A model generated the notes under the pieces. The model saw nothing but the letters and a program-made list of their open reading frames with translations. It was not told the origin of the DNA and made no database searches. A program made the translations under genes and the position numbers. Shown one piece after another: positions 1 to 5,990 of a stretch of 7,282 nt of DNA (its first letter is position 1; each line of letters begins with the position of its first letter). The stretch spans positions 1 to 7,282 of the forward strand of contig DAOUPF010000058.1 in assembly GCA_030626265.1 (NCBI GenBank). Reading direction: 5' to 3'. This DNA comes from Sulfurovum sp. GTDB lineage: Bacteria; Campylobacterota; Campylobacteria; Campylobacterales; Sulfurovaceae.

Positions 1-1149
1 ACCTACAGTTCCATCTGTAGGCGTAGGGGGAGGGGGAGTGTCATTATTATCTGGGGGAGGTGTATTGTTTGAGTAGTAACAAGCAAAATTACCATCTGGG
101 CAGTTTTCAAGAGTAAAAGTATCATACTGATTTAATCCAGCCAAAGATAAACATATAGCATCACTATCTACTAAATCCTGAAAAGGCAAACCATTTGCAG
201 GTGATAAAGCAGGATACTCGCATGATACGGGGTCATCACCACTACCTCCACCGCCTGGGTCTGGGTCATCACCATCGCCTGGGTCTGGGTCAGTTGTATT
301 GTTGTCAGGGTCAGTAGTATTACCCTCTGGAGGATCCCAGCAAACTGAATTTTCATTGGGAACTGCTGGAACATCACATAGACAAGATTCAACTGTAGTA
401 TCATAATGCATTCCTAGAGGACAATTACAATTTGGAGGATTTGAAGTGTCACAATCACCATCGGGCATACAAGTTAAGAAAGGTACAACCCCATCATTCG
501 AAACAACTATGGGCGTAGTACCAGCAGGACAAGAACACTCACCAGTTATAGGCTCTGTTATTTGAGGTGATGGGCATGTAGTTGGTGTTGGGTTAGTATC
601 TCCACCAACGCAAATATTACGTACACAGCAATCTACAAACTCTGTAGTAATTGAACCACCGCCATCGGTACAAGCTATCGTGTCCTCTTGATCTGGTACA
701 CCACACATTCCGACACCACTATTAACTGAAATATATCTCCAAGTATCATTTGTGTCATGTACATAAGGGACATCATCTTCAGTACAATATTCACAATTTG
801 TAGTTGTACGAGTAGTTGTAGTAGTAGCGTAAACTCTAATTCTACAGTTCCAACAAGCATCTAGAGCTTGCTGTGTTAAAGGCTCAACAAAAAGAGTTTT
901 ATCTTCATCAATATAGCTAGTAGTACCCTGTATACAACTGTCTATTGGCTCACTCCAATACTCCTCTGGATTGTACTTGTCTTTATCAATATCAGAATAA
1001 GCTGTATTAACAGAGTGAATAATAGGCTCATCTTGGTATGTACCTGTTAAATTCAAACCGTTATAAGTTGCAGGGCAAGAGCAAGAACCAGCTGGATCTG
1101 ATAATGAGTATGTTGTTATTAGCAATAATAATAATAATATTTTTTTCAT
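1..1149 (-). CDS. pIII-like minor coat/adsorption protein, C-terminus cut by the window edge
   Basis: The frame is open from ATG 1149 to base 1 (383 codons) and continues beyond the window. Residues 1-17 are a signal peptide (MKK, then a Leu/Ile core, possible cleavage after SLS). The exported part has about 26 Cys, and a CxCP motif recurs near residues 23, 205 and 243 (CSCPA, CSCPAG, CNCPLG), suggesting small disulfide-stabilised repeats. A spacer rich in Asp, Pro and Gly lies around residues 277-305 (it includes DPDPG and GGGGSG), and a Pro/Asn/Asp spacer begins near 364. Domains joined by flexible Gly-rich linkers are the plan of filamentous-phage pIII, which binds pilus and Tol proteins; here Asp/Pro replace much of the Gly. 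The start lies 2 bases after the stop of the upstream gene. It is last of the visible coat operon. Role is inferred from position and architecture; sequence homology to a known pIII cannot be judged here. Confidence 0.8.
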   Translation of the reverse strand, partial: MKKILLLLLLITTYSLSDPAGSCSCPATYNGLNLTGTYQDEPIIHSVNTAYSDIDKDKYNPEEYWSEPIDSCIQGTTSYIDEDKTLFVEPLTQQALDACWNCRIRVYATTTTTRTTTNCEYCTEDDVPYVHDTNDTWRYISVNSGVGMCGVPDQEDTIACTDGGGSITTEFVDCCVRNICVGGDTNPTPTTCPSPQITEPITGECSCPAGTTPIVVSNDGVVPFLTCMPDGDCDTSNPPNCNCPLGMHYDTTVESCLCDVPAVPNENSVCWDPPEGNTTDPDNNTTDPDPGDGDDPDPGGGGSGDDPVSCEYPALSPANGLPFQDLVDSDAICLSLAGLNQYDTFTLENCPDGNFACYYSNNTPPPDNNDTPPPPTPTDGTVG

Positions 1150-1151
1150 TA

Positions 1152-1388
1152 TTAAAAACTCACATTATTATAAGATACATAACAAGTACAAAATGAATTA
1201 CCCGTATCTTTATATATGGTACATTTCATATCTGAAGATGCAGGGCAACCCATAGGCACATTATCAGGGTGTACACATGTTAATACATTTATAGGAGATC
1301 GCCAGAGGATTAAAGGAGATTTACAAATAGGATTATTTGCACTTATTAGAGTTGAGAGGAATAGGAGGGTTGATATTGTTTTTTTCAT
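1152..1388 (-). CDS. Small exported Cys-rich protein (78 aa), unknown function
   Basis: I chose ATG 1388 (MKKTISTLLFL...) over the in-frame TTG at 1394, because AGGAAT lies at proper distance and ATG starts a standard signal peptide. Cleavage is likely after ISA (residue 17). The mature part has six Cys (22, 38, 48, 56, 67, 69) and no membrane span, so three disulfides in the periplasm or on the virion are plausible. The gene begins 2 bases after the stop of the 38-aa gene and ends 2 bases before the pIII-like start, implying translational coupling. No family recognised. It could be a small tip protein or a chaperone/partner of the adsorption protein, by position only. Confidence 0.75.
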   Translation of the reverse strand: MKKTISTLLFLSTLISANNPICKSPLILWRSPINVLTCVHPDNVPMGCPASSDMKCTIYKDTGNSFCTCYVSYNNVSF

Positions 1389-1390
1389 AA

Positions 1391-1507
1391 TCAATTCCTA
1401 GTTAGTGCCAACATGGCGAAGAGTGGCGCAGTTAATGTTGTGATATGTGCGTATATTGTGAAGATTGCATTAAATGCGTTTGAGTTTGTAAATTCGATTA
1501 TTTCCAT
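1391..1507 (-). CDS. Tiny hydrophobic protein (38 aa), probable minor coat protein
   Basis: The frame starts with MEIIEFTNSN and ends with ALTRN. A canonical TAGGAGC ribosome-binding site 7 bases upstream of ATG 1507 overlaps the stop codon of the 119-aa gene, and the stop lies 2 bases before the next ATG. Residues 12-35 (IFTIYAHITTLTAPLFAMLA) form one membrane span with a short polar N-terminus and one basic residue at the end. There is no signal peptide. Size and topology resemble the pVII/pIX-class caps of filamentous phages or other short virion membrane proteins, which insert without a leader. The family assignment is inference; that the frame is translated is well supported by its coupling to both neighbours. 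Confidence 0.75.
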   Translation of the reverse strand: MEIIEFTNSNAFNAIFTIYAHITTLTAPLFAMLALTRN

Positions 1508-1518
1508 TGTTTTTGCTC

Positions 1519-1878
1519 CTATTTTCTAGCTACTAGAACTGATAAAAAATTAATTAAAAACAGCATTGTAAAACCAAGAACATGAGCTAATATGGCTAAC
1601 ATGCTATCCCATTGATTTTGGGTGAGTCCAGTTGTTTTTAAATCATTTTTTAATAGACAGTTGTTTGTATCTGTGTCATAGTAGTAGCCATCTATCAGGT
1701 CACTATATGTTAGTTTTTTGTCACAGTTGTTTGTGTTATCACTTCTGTTTGTGTAGCAAAGACCAGTATTGTTTTGATATGGTTCTACATCATAGATACA
1801 AGTGTTTAGGGTTTTAGTGTTTAGGTAGTCAGCGGAGGTGAAGAGGGTTAGGAGTAGGAGGGTTACTAGGTGTTTCAT
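1519..1878 (-). CDS. Exported single-span membrane protein with four Cys (119 aa), probable minor virion protein
   Basis: Residues 1-16 are a signal peptide (MKHLVTLLLLTLFTSA, cleavage before DY). The periplasmic part (17-90) is rich in Asn, Asp, Thr and Tyr and has four Cys (27, 41, 52, 74), enough for two disulfides. Residues 93-116 form a membrane anchor followed by the basic end ARK. The start ATG overlaps the stop of the 36-aa gene (ATGA), so the two are probably coupled; no independent ribosome-binding site is obvious. The plan of leader, small Cys-bearing ectodomain and C-terminal anchor fits a minor coat protein awaiting assembly in the inner membrane. No named family recognised. Confidence 0.78.
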   Translation of the reverse strand: MKHLVTLLLLTLFTSADYLNTKTLNTCIYDVEPYQNNTGLCYTNRSDNTNNCDKKLTYSDLIDGYYYDTDTNNCLLKNDLKTTGLTQNQWDSMLAILAHVLGFTMLFLINFLSVLVARK

Positions 1879-1985
1879 CTAATAAACTTTATACTTTGAG
1901 CTATGCCCCAAAGTACAATAAAGAAAACTATATATTTTCCAAAAAGGATAAAGAACTCAAAATCGTATATTTCAAAATATAACAT
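1875..1985 (-). CDS. Tiny hydrophobic protein (36 aa), probable minor coat protein
   Basis: The frame from ATG 1985 reads MLYFEIYDFE, then a hydrophobic segment (residues 11-28, FFILFGKYIVFFIVLWGI), ending AQSIKFIR. AAAAAGGAT lies 5 bases upstream of the start. The stop overlaps the next gene's start (ATGA), and the preceding gene stops 12 bases before. It has an acidic N-terminus, one span, a basic C-terminus and no leader, which is the usual charge layout of pVII/pIX-like filamentous phage caps (positive end towards the DNA). It closes what would otherwise be a 119-base gap in a tightly packed operon. The role is inference from size, topology and place. Confidence 0.72.
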   Translation of the reverse strand: MLYFEIYDFEFFILFGKYIVFFIVLWGIAQSIKFIR

Positions 1986-1997
1986 AATTTATCCTTT

Positions 1998-2468
1998 TTA
2001 TTTATATAAACCAGAATAATTAAAATCATCAAAATCAGTATCATTCTCACGATTAAAATCATCAATATTATCAGTTGACCAAGCTTCCCAATAATCATCA
2101 ATTTTAGATGACAGAGCCTCTTCATCAAACTTCTCAATAGATGTAATAATAGGAGCATCATATTTAGTTAAAATCTTAGGTTTATCTAAAGATTTATCAG
2201 AATATCTTTCTGTTAAATGTGAATTATCCTTTGTGTGTGATGTCTTCATATAATCATCATAATTCCTTGATAATGATTTTGTTTCATCCCAAGTATCAGA
2301 ACGAACAATCATCCCCAACATCTTATCAGCAGACCAATAAACAGCTAAAAAAACTATCATCAATCCAGCGATTATATTTATTGGTTCTACATCTAAAGTA
2401 AAAAGAGGGGGAAGAATTGATGCATTTGCACCATTTATGATAAAGAAAATCAATAATAATATTTTCAT
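1998..2468 (-). CDS. Coat-like membrane protein with long acidic C-terminal tail (156 aa), paralogue of the major coat
   Basis: Residues 1-16 are a signal peptide (MKILLLIFFIINGANA). Residues 25-49 align without gaps to residues 42-66 of the major coat precursor with 13 of 25 identical (LDV, AGLMI, LAV, W and A are shared), so the membrane segment is a coat-type helix. The helix is followed by about 100 hydrophilic residues rich in Asp, Glu, Ser and Lys, with several DD pairs near the end. In known coats the C-terminus faces the cytoplasm and later the DNA core, so this tail would sit inside the cell or virion. AGGGGGAT precedes ATG 2468, and the gene starts 18 bases after the coat gene. It could be a minor coat protein at one tip or an assembly adaptor; I do not recognise a named family. 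Confidence 0.8.
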   Translation of the reverse strand: MKILLLIFFIINGANASILPPLFTLDVEPINIIAGLMIVFLAVYWSADKMLGMIVRSDTWDETKSLSRNYDDYMKTSHTKDNSHLTERYSDKSLDKPKILTKYDAPIITSIEKFDEEALSSKIDDYWEAWSTDNIDDFNRENDTDFDDFNYSGLYK

Positions 2469-2486
2469 GTTATCCCCCTTTATTTA

Positions 2487-2708
2487 CTATCTACCTAGGA
2501 AAGAAACAACTCTTCTAGCCACCCAGATAACAGCCAATGCACCAATCATTAAACCAGCCATTGTCTCAACAGCTGTTACATCTAGATCGGTTGGGAGAGT
2601 AATCGCCGCAACTGCATTTTGAGCACCTAAAACAACTGCACCAACTAGAACTGTTGCTTTACCTTTAGCAGTTTGTAACGCATGTTTCATCTTTGAAAAT
2701 GTATTCAT
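2487..2708 (-). CDS. Major coat protein precursor (pVIII-like)
   Basis: The precursor has 73 residues. A long leader (1-34) has a basic N-region with five Lys and one His, a hydrophobic core (ATVLVGAVVLGA) and a clear AVA cleavage site at residues 32-34. This leaves a 39-residue mature coat with an acidic/neutral N-terminus (LPTDLDV), a membrane helix (AGLMIGALAVIWVA) and a basic end (RR..SFLGR). That is the classic filamentous coat: thousands of helical copies wrap the ssDNA, with the basic end facing the DNA. AAAAGG lies 7 bases before ATG 2708. It follows the ssDNA-binding gene after a 119-base non-coding leader and heads a compact virion-protein operon. The next gene encodes a tail-extended paralogue. 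Confidence 0.88.
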   Translation of the reverse strand: MNTFSKMKHALQTAKGKATVLVGAVVLGAQNAVAAITLPTDLDVTAVETMAGLMIGALAVIWVARRVVSFLGR

Positions 2709-2827
2709 TTTATAACCTTTTATGCGAATTTTAATTTATAGACGACTCACGCACTTGAGCCTATCTTTAGCAGTACTTTTTAAGAGAGTAAAGCTATCAG
2801 AGCCAACCTTGATTGACTCCAGTAGAT
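2709..2827 (-). promoter_or_regulatory. Non-coding leader between ssDNA-binding and coat genes, with two small hairpins
   Basis: No open frame of useful length is present. On the minus strand a 9-bp stem (about 2799-2820, GGAGTCAAT against GTTGGCTCT with G-U pairs, loop CAAG) lies just after the ssDNA-binding stop. A second stem, GGCTCA/TGAGTC, lies at about 2743-2760. Neither has a U tract, so a classical terminator is not shown. A stem here could reduce read-through or protect a processed coat mRNA, which is known for filamentous phages, where the coat is made in large excess. A TATAAA-like element lies at about 2737-2742 on the minus strand; a coat promoter is possible but unproven. Confidence 0.35.
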
Positions 2828-3187
2828 TTATTTTTTAGTAGCCATCATGAAATCAGCACCTTTTAGGGTTGCCTTGCATGAATATTGACCGCCTGAACCT
2901 GACGGGATAGTTGTGTTTATTGTGAATGGTTTTTTATCTGCTTTGAGCTTTTTTAGATGTGTATTGAGTGCTACTGTTTCTGTGAGGGAATCACAAGCTA
3001 TCTCTATTTCTAGTGTTTGCTCTTGTTCTTTTTCTCCAAAATGTTCATCTGGTATCATGTCTATTTTTCTAACTTTAAACTTTACTGCATGACCCCATTT
3101 TACATCTTGACCATCTATCTTGCTATTTCCTGATTGTCTTGGCTTGATACTATCTATCTCTATTACTTCTAGTGTGAATTTAAACAT
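2828..3187 (-). CDS. Putative ssDNA-binding protein (gene V-like), 119 aa
   Basis: It starts MFKFTLEVIEID with TAGGAGC 7 bases before ATG 3187. It is soluble, with no leader or span, and has alternating beta-type strands (FTLEVIEI, AVKFKVRKI, TLEIEIACDS, FTINTTIP, YSCKATLKG) separated by charged turns, ending in ATKK. Length and mostly-beta character suit the small OB-fold proteins that coat nascent phage ssDNA and stop its conversion to duplex. Their gene usually sits just before the coat gene, as here. The assignment rests on position, size and predicted fold; no specific binding motif is certain. A small unrelated beta protein cannot be excluded. Confidence 0.58.
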   Translation of the reverse strand: MFKFTLEVIEIDSIKPRQSGNSKIDGQDVKWGHAVKFKVRKIDMIPDEHFGEKEQEQTLEIEIACDSLTETVALNTHLKKLKADKKPFTINTTIPSGSGGQYSCKATLKGADFMMATKK

Positions 3188-3241
3188 TTTTTTGCTCCTA
3201 TTTTTAGCTTTTTAGATACTGTTTTGCTCCTCTCATTAACA

Positions 3242-3276
3242 GGGCTACGAGACGAAGCAAACCACCTCGTAACCCC
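3242..3276. repeat. 10-bp-stem hairpin between integrase and ssDNA-binding genes
   Basis: GGGCTACGAG (3242-3251) pairs with CTCGTAACCC (3266-3275) around a 14-base loop. The one A-C mismatch on the plus strand becomes a G-U pair in the minus-strand transcript. It lies 6 bases beyond the integrase stop. There is no T run on either side, so it is a weak terminator candidate. It could separate integrase from virion-gene mRNA, or act as a single-strand structure during phage replication. Confidence 0.5.
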
Positions 3277-3281
3277 GACTA

Positions 3282-4271
3282 TTATTTAGTCATTTTTTCA
3301 GTTTCTTTATCAGAAAATAGAACCGCTTGAATGTGTTCACCCAAGCCAATAAAGTTATTAACTGCTTCAAGTGATTTATCCTTTTTTGTTTTGAATGAGT
3401 CTAGGACTGCTTGGGTGCAATCTCTTGCAATGTCTGGTGATGGAGTGTAATAGCGTTGTGTGATGCTAATGTCACTATGACCTAACATGAAGCTCACGTC
3501 TTGAATTCTAAAGCCTAATGTGTTGACTAGGTATGTTCCTAGTATGTGTCTGATACTGTGGAGTTTGAAATGTTTTAGACCAGCGTTATTTAATAATCTA
3601 TTCCAAGGCTTGGCGAGTCCAGAGAATGGTTGATTTGTTTTTGGGTTTTTGAATACATATCCAGAGACAAAGATACCGCCTTGCATATCCATTTCTCTAG
3701 CATAGTATATTTTTAGTATGTCTATTAAAGTATCAGTTAGTTTATAGCTTCTATGTTTTCTTGATTTATTTTTATGAGGTGGATAGTAGACTATGCCTTG
3801 TTGTAGATCTATATATTGCCACTCTAAAAATCTTACTTCACCAAGTCTACGACCATGTAGGAGGAAGAGGAACATATCACGGTATATATCTTCATCGAAG
3901 TTATATATAGCCTGTAGATATCTTTTCTGTAGGTCTGGACTGATAGTGACATAAAATCTATTATCATACTTTGGTAACTCTACCATTTGAGGGTATATCT
4001 TTCCAGAGTACCAATCATTTTTGATTGCAAATTTATATATGCCTACTAAGAGCATAAGAATGTTTCTAACTGTTTTTGGTTTTTTACCCGAACCTAACAG
4101 CTTGTTAGCAAAGTTTTGATAATCTATGAAGTTAATAGCGTTGATATTTCTTCTACCAAATATGGGGAGGATATGCGTATCATATGCGGAGATATAGGAA
4201 TTGATTGTCTGCTTTGTGAGAAGTGGCTCTTTAACGACTATGTATTGATTGTAGATTTCGTCTATTTTCAT
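3282..4271 (-). CDS. Tyrosine recombinase (phage integrase), 329 aa
   Basis: The start is ATG 4271 (MKIDEIYNQY), not the in-frame ATG at 4292: AAGGAGC lies 5 bases upstream of 4271, and the decayed paralogue at 7064 starts at the same place with the same site. Residues 1-88 form the N-terminal SAM-like core-binding domain. The catalytic domain (about 100-285) has the full set: Arg142 (HGRRLGE), Lys near 167 (HKNKSRKH), His238/Arg241 (HSIRH), His265 (LGHSD) and Tyr274 as nucleophile (TQRYYTPS). It cuts and joins phage and host DNA at the attachment site, probably the tRNA-fMet 3' end seen at 6409-6453. A tail of about 45 residues extends past the tyrosine. Transcription starts in a control region with repeated operators shared with the divergent HTH gene. 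Confidence 0.95.
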   Translation of the reverse strand: MKIDEIYNQYIVVKEPLLTKQTINSYISAYDTHILPIFGRRNINAINFIDYQNFANKLLGSGKKPKTVRNILMLLVGIYKFAIKNDWYSGKIYPQMVELPKYDNRFYVTISPDLQKRYLQAIYNFDEDIYRDMFLFLLHGRRLGEVRFLEWQYIDLQQGIVYYPPHKNKSRKHRSYKLTDTLIDILKIYYAREMDMQGGIFVSGYVFKNPKTNQPFSGLAKPWNRLLNNAGLKHFKLHSIRHILGTYLVNTLGFRIQDVSFMLGHSDISITQRYYTPSPDIARDCTQAVLDSFKTKKDKSLEAVNNFIGLGEHIQAVLFSDKETEKMTK

Positions 4272-4286
4272 TTTTTGCTCCTTAAA

Positions 4287-4367
4287 TTGCAACTAATGCA
4301 ACTAATTGGGAGCATTATTGCAACAATTGCATAAGAGAAACATTAATTATATGCAACAATTGCATAA
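4287..4367. promoter_or_regulatory. Repeated operators between integrase and HTH regulator
   Basis: TGCAACAATTGCATAA occurs identically at 4319-4334 and 4352-4367, with start points 33 bases apart (about three helical turns). Each contains an inverted repeat (TGCAA..TTGCA around CAA/CA). A degenerate third site at 4287-4305 has TTGCA/TGCAA arms and a tandem TGCAACTAA at 4288-4296 and 4297-4305. Equal helical phasing and two-fold symmetry are typical of dimeric repressor sites. The likely ligand is the HTH protein encoded at 4390, by position. Confidence 0.72.
4346..4351 (-). promoter_or_regulatory. Probable -10 box of the integrase promoter
   Basis: Reading leftwards, TATAAT occupies 4351-4346, about 75 bases before the integrase start. 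The operator copy at 4352-4367 fills the place of the -10/-35 spacer, and the copy at 4319-4334 lies just past the expected start of transcription. Binding at either would block this promoter. No good -35 box is seen. Confidence 0.45.
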
Positions 4368-4389
4368 ATAACTAAAATAAAGGCAAATT

Positions 4390-4590
4390 ATGACAAGAGA
4401 AGAACTTGCGAAGGAACTAAATATAAGCCTTAGAACATTAAGTAATTGGGAAAAAGAAAAACCTAATTTAGTTAGGCTTGTAAATCAAGGACTTTCATTA
4501 GATGATAGCATTGAAGAAACTGAAAGACATCTAGAGCACATGAAAATGATAAAGCTACAAGCAGAAAATAAAAAATTTAAAACAAAATAG
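4390..4590 (+). CDS. Small HTH transcriptional regulator (66 aa)
   Basis: Residues 3-27 (REELAKELNISLRTLSNWEKEK) are a helix-turn-helix of the Cro/XRE or small excisionase-like kind; the second helix contains the LRTLSNW recognition part. The C-terminal half (about 38-66) is a charged helix that could dimerise the protein. AAAGG precedes ATG 4390. It is divergent from the integrase and faces two-fold operators, so it probably controls integrase and its own operon, as a repressor or excision-control factor. A truncated homologue stands in the same place next to the decayed integrase at 7123. Which of repressor or excisionase it is cannot be told from the sequence. Confidence 0.82.
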   Translation: MTREELAKELNISLRTLSNWEKEKPNLVRLVNQGLSLDDSIEETERHLEHMKMIKLQAENKKFKTK

Positions 4591-4598
4591 GAGCGAAG

Positions 4599-5168
4599 AT
4601 GTCTGTATATTGTCCAAATTGTCAAATGTTATCTTATGATGAGGATAGATGTGATTATTGTAATAAAATGATTGATAATCAGTCTGGCAAAGGTATTCAC
4701 TTTAAAGATAGTAAGAAACCAAACAACAGAATTACAACTAAAAAATATATGACCAAATGTGAGATATGTGGAGAACATATAGCAGTCAAAGCTACTAGCT
4801 GTCCTTATTGTGGTGATACTAAAAGTAAAAATCTATTTTGGAAGATTGTTAAAATAGTAGCTATTGTTATGGTAGCGTTATTTCTTCTAAATATTCTTCT
4901 TGCTAGTATTGGAATAGTAATACTAGGAAGTGCTGCCAAAGAAGCAAACAGACAAAACAATGAAGCGATAAAAGAAATCAGTAAGCAAGGACAGAAATTA
5001 ATAGATAAAGCACAAAATATGAAATTCCCTGTTGTTGACTTTGACAAACAACAAAGAGAACGAGAGCATAAGAAAAAATTACAAGAACTTAGAAAGCAAG
5101 AAGAGATACTAAAGCAAAAGATACGAATAGAGAACAAAAAGAATGAACTTAAAAGGCAGATGCAGTAA
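4599..5168 (+). CDS. Double zinc-ribbon membrane protein with coiled-coil tail (189 aa)
   Basis: Two zinc-ribbon modules come first: Cys5/Cys8 with Cys18/Cys21, and Cys54/Cys57 with Cys68/Cys71 (CEIC and CPYCG). A basic linker leads to a hydrophobic segment (about 83-110), one long or two short membrane spans. A charged Lys/Glu/Gln-rich tail (about 145-189) reads as coiled coil. The strong site AGGAGC sits 6 bases before ATG 4599, 9 bases after the HTH stop, and the stop overlaps the next ATG (TAATG), so this is an operon. With a cytosolic zinc ribbon it could anchor a nucleic acid or protein partner at the inner membrane. It matches no filamentous-phage core protein I know and is a candidate accessory gene. 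Confidence 0.8.
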   Translation: MSVYCPNCQMLSYDEDRCDYCNKMIDNQSGKGIHFKDSKKPNNRITTKKYMTKCEICGEHIAVKATSCPYCGDTKSKNLFWKIVKIVAIVMVALFLLNILLASIGIVILGSAAKEANRQNNEAIKEISKQGQKLIDKAQNMKFPVVDFDKQQREREHKKKLQELRKQEEILKQKIRIENKKNELKRQMQ

Positions 5169-5608
5169 TGAAAAAAATAATATTAGCGATTATAATAACA
5201 CTTTCAATCAATGCAGAGATTAAGATTAATCAAGGCGAACTAGCAAATAAAATGGCAACAAGTGTAAAAAATATACTTGGAAATTCTTTTAAAATAGTAT
5301 CAGGTGATGCAAACCTAACAAAAAAAACACAACAAGCTAAAAATGATAGAGAAACATGGTTAATCAAGAACCATGAAAATTATAAAATCAAATGTGTAAA
5401 AGACAGAGAAAGACTACTAAGCCTATTTCATGAAAATATAAAACTAAAAAACGAAAACATAAAACTAAAAAGGCTTATAAAGAAACACAATATAAAAGAT
5501 ACAAACAGACAAACTAATAATAAAAATAGTAAAGAATACAAAGAGGCACAATATCAAAAAGCAAAAGCAAGACTAATGAGAGAATTAAAAGAGCAAGGAA
5601 TAGATTGA
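5168..5608 (+). CDS. Exported coiled-coil protein (146 aa), unknown function
   Basis: Residues 1-16 are a signal peptide (MKKIILAIIITLSINA, cleavage before EIK). The mature part is very basic and Asn/Lys-rich. Residues 80-106 carry leucine/isoleucine heptads with the near-repeat NIKLKNENIKLK, a likely coiled coil. A second helical stretch (about 122-143) ends KEQGID. There is one Cys and no membrane anchor. The start overlaps the stop of the zinc-ribbon gene by one base, which implies coupled translation and possibly a complex across the membrane: zinc-ribbon protein inside, this one in the periplasm, both with coiled coils. No family recognised. Confidence 0.75.
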   Translation: MKKIILAIIITLSINAEIKINQGELANKMATSVKNILGNSFKIVSGDANLTKKTQQAKNDRETWLIKNHENYKIKCVKDRERLLSLFHENIKLKNENIKLKRLIKKHNIKDTNRQTNNKNSKEYKEAQYQKAKARLMRELKEQGID

Positions 5609-5618
5609 ATACCTACCA

Positions 5619-5641
5619 GCAGAGGGTGATTAATCCTCTGC
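5619..5641 (+). terminator. Hairpin terminator after the accessory operon
   Basis: GCAGAGG (5619-5625) and CCTCTGC (5635-5641) form a perfect 7-bp stem with a 9-base loop, 11 bases past the last stop codon. The following CCTTTACTC is only weakly T-rich, so termination may be partial or Rho-assisted. Confidence 0.55.
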
Positions 5642-5811
5642 CTTTACTCAATACAGCCTAACCGTGAGGCATATGACTATAAAGAGTATGATAAGTACTC
5701 TCTGGCTTGACATTGCAGTATCCTTTATATTGGATTCCCACACCGCACCACCCAACCTAAAAAGGCAAAAAAAAAGGCAACTAAGGAAAACCCCTAGCTA
5801 CCTTTTATCCA

Positions 5812-5840
5812 AAGTGTACTTGGTAATCAACCAAACACTT
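5812..5840. repeat. Hairpin, 11-bp stem with a 2-base bulge
   Basis: AAGTGT (5812-5817) pairs with ACACTT (5835-5840), and TTGGT (5820-5824) with ACCAA (5830-5834), leaving AC bulged and an AATCA loop. It lies in the non-coding region and has no T tract that would make it a terminator. It may be an origin or packaging element. Confidence 0.6.
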
Positions 5841-5990
5841 AAAGGATTTTGCGTTGTCAAGCACAAAAGAATTATAACAGATTTTGGTTAAAGAGTAAAG
5901 AGCAAGGATTTTAGAAGAGCATGAGAGAAGAAAAGCAAAGGCTAAAGCATGAGCTTTTAAGAATGTTAACAACTTTTGATAAATAGACAA

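Noticed and set aside
228..320. Repetitive GGGTCTGGGTCATCACC segment as a CRISPR or minisatellite
   Set aside because: It encodes the in-frame Asp/Pro/Gly spacer of the pIII-like protein and has no repeat-spacer regularity.
171..404. Minus-strand open frames at 171-404 and 675-860
   Set aside because: Both lie in other frames within the 383-codon pIII-like gene, which has a leader, Cys pattern and coupled start; their translations are low-complexity shadows.
1216..1401. Plus-strand frames opposite virion genes (1216-1401, 1632-1817, 2219-2401, 2437-2622, 4116-4334) and minus-strand frames 1928-2161 and 4805-5137
   Set aside because: Each overlaps a better supported gene with signal peptide, motif or coupling; none shows a domain or a good ribosome-binding site.
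5707..5735. TTGACA followed by an AT-rich stretch, as a promoter
   Set aside because: The -35 match is perfect but no good -10 is found at 16-18 bases, and no gene follows; not enough to call.
5664..5891. 75-aa plus-strand frame in the non-coding region
   Set aside because: It starts at GTG, has no recognisable domain and runs through a hairpin (5812-5840); it is probably chance, although a small gene cannot be wholly excluded.
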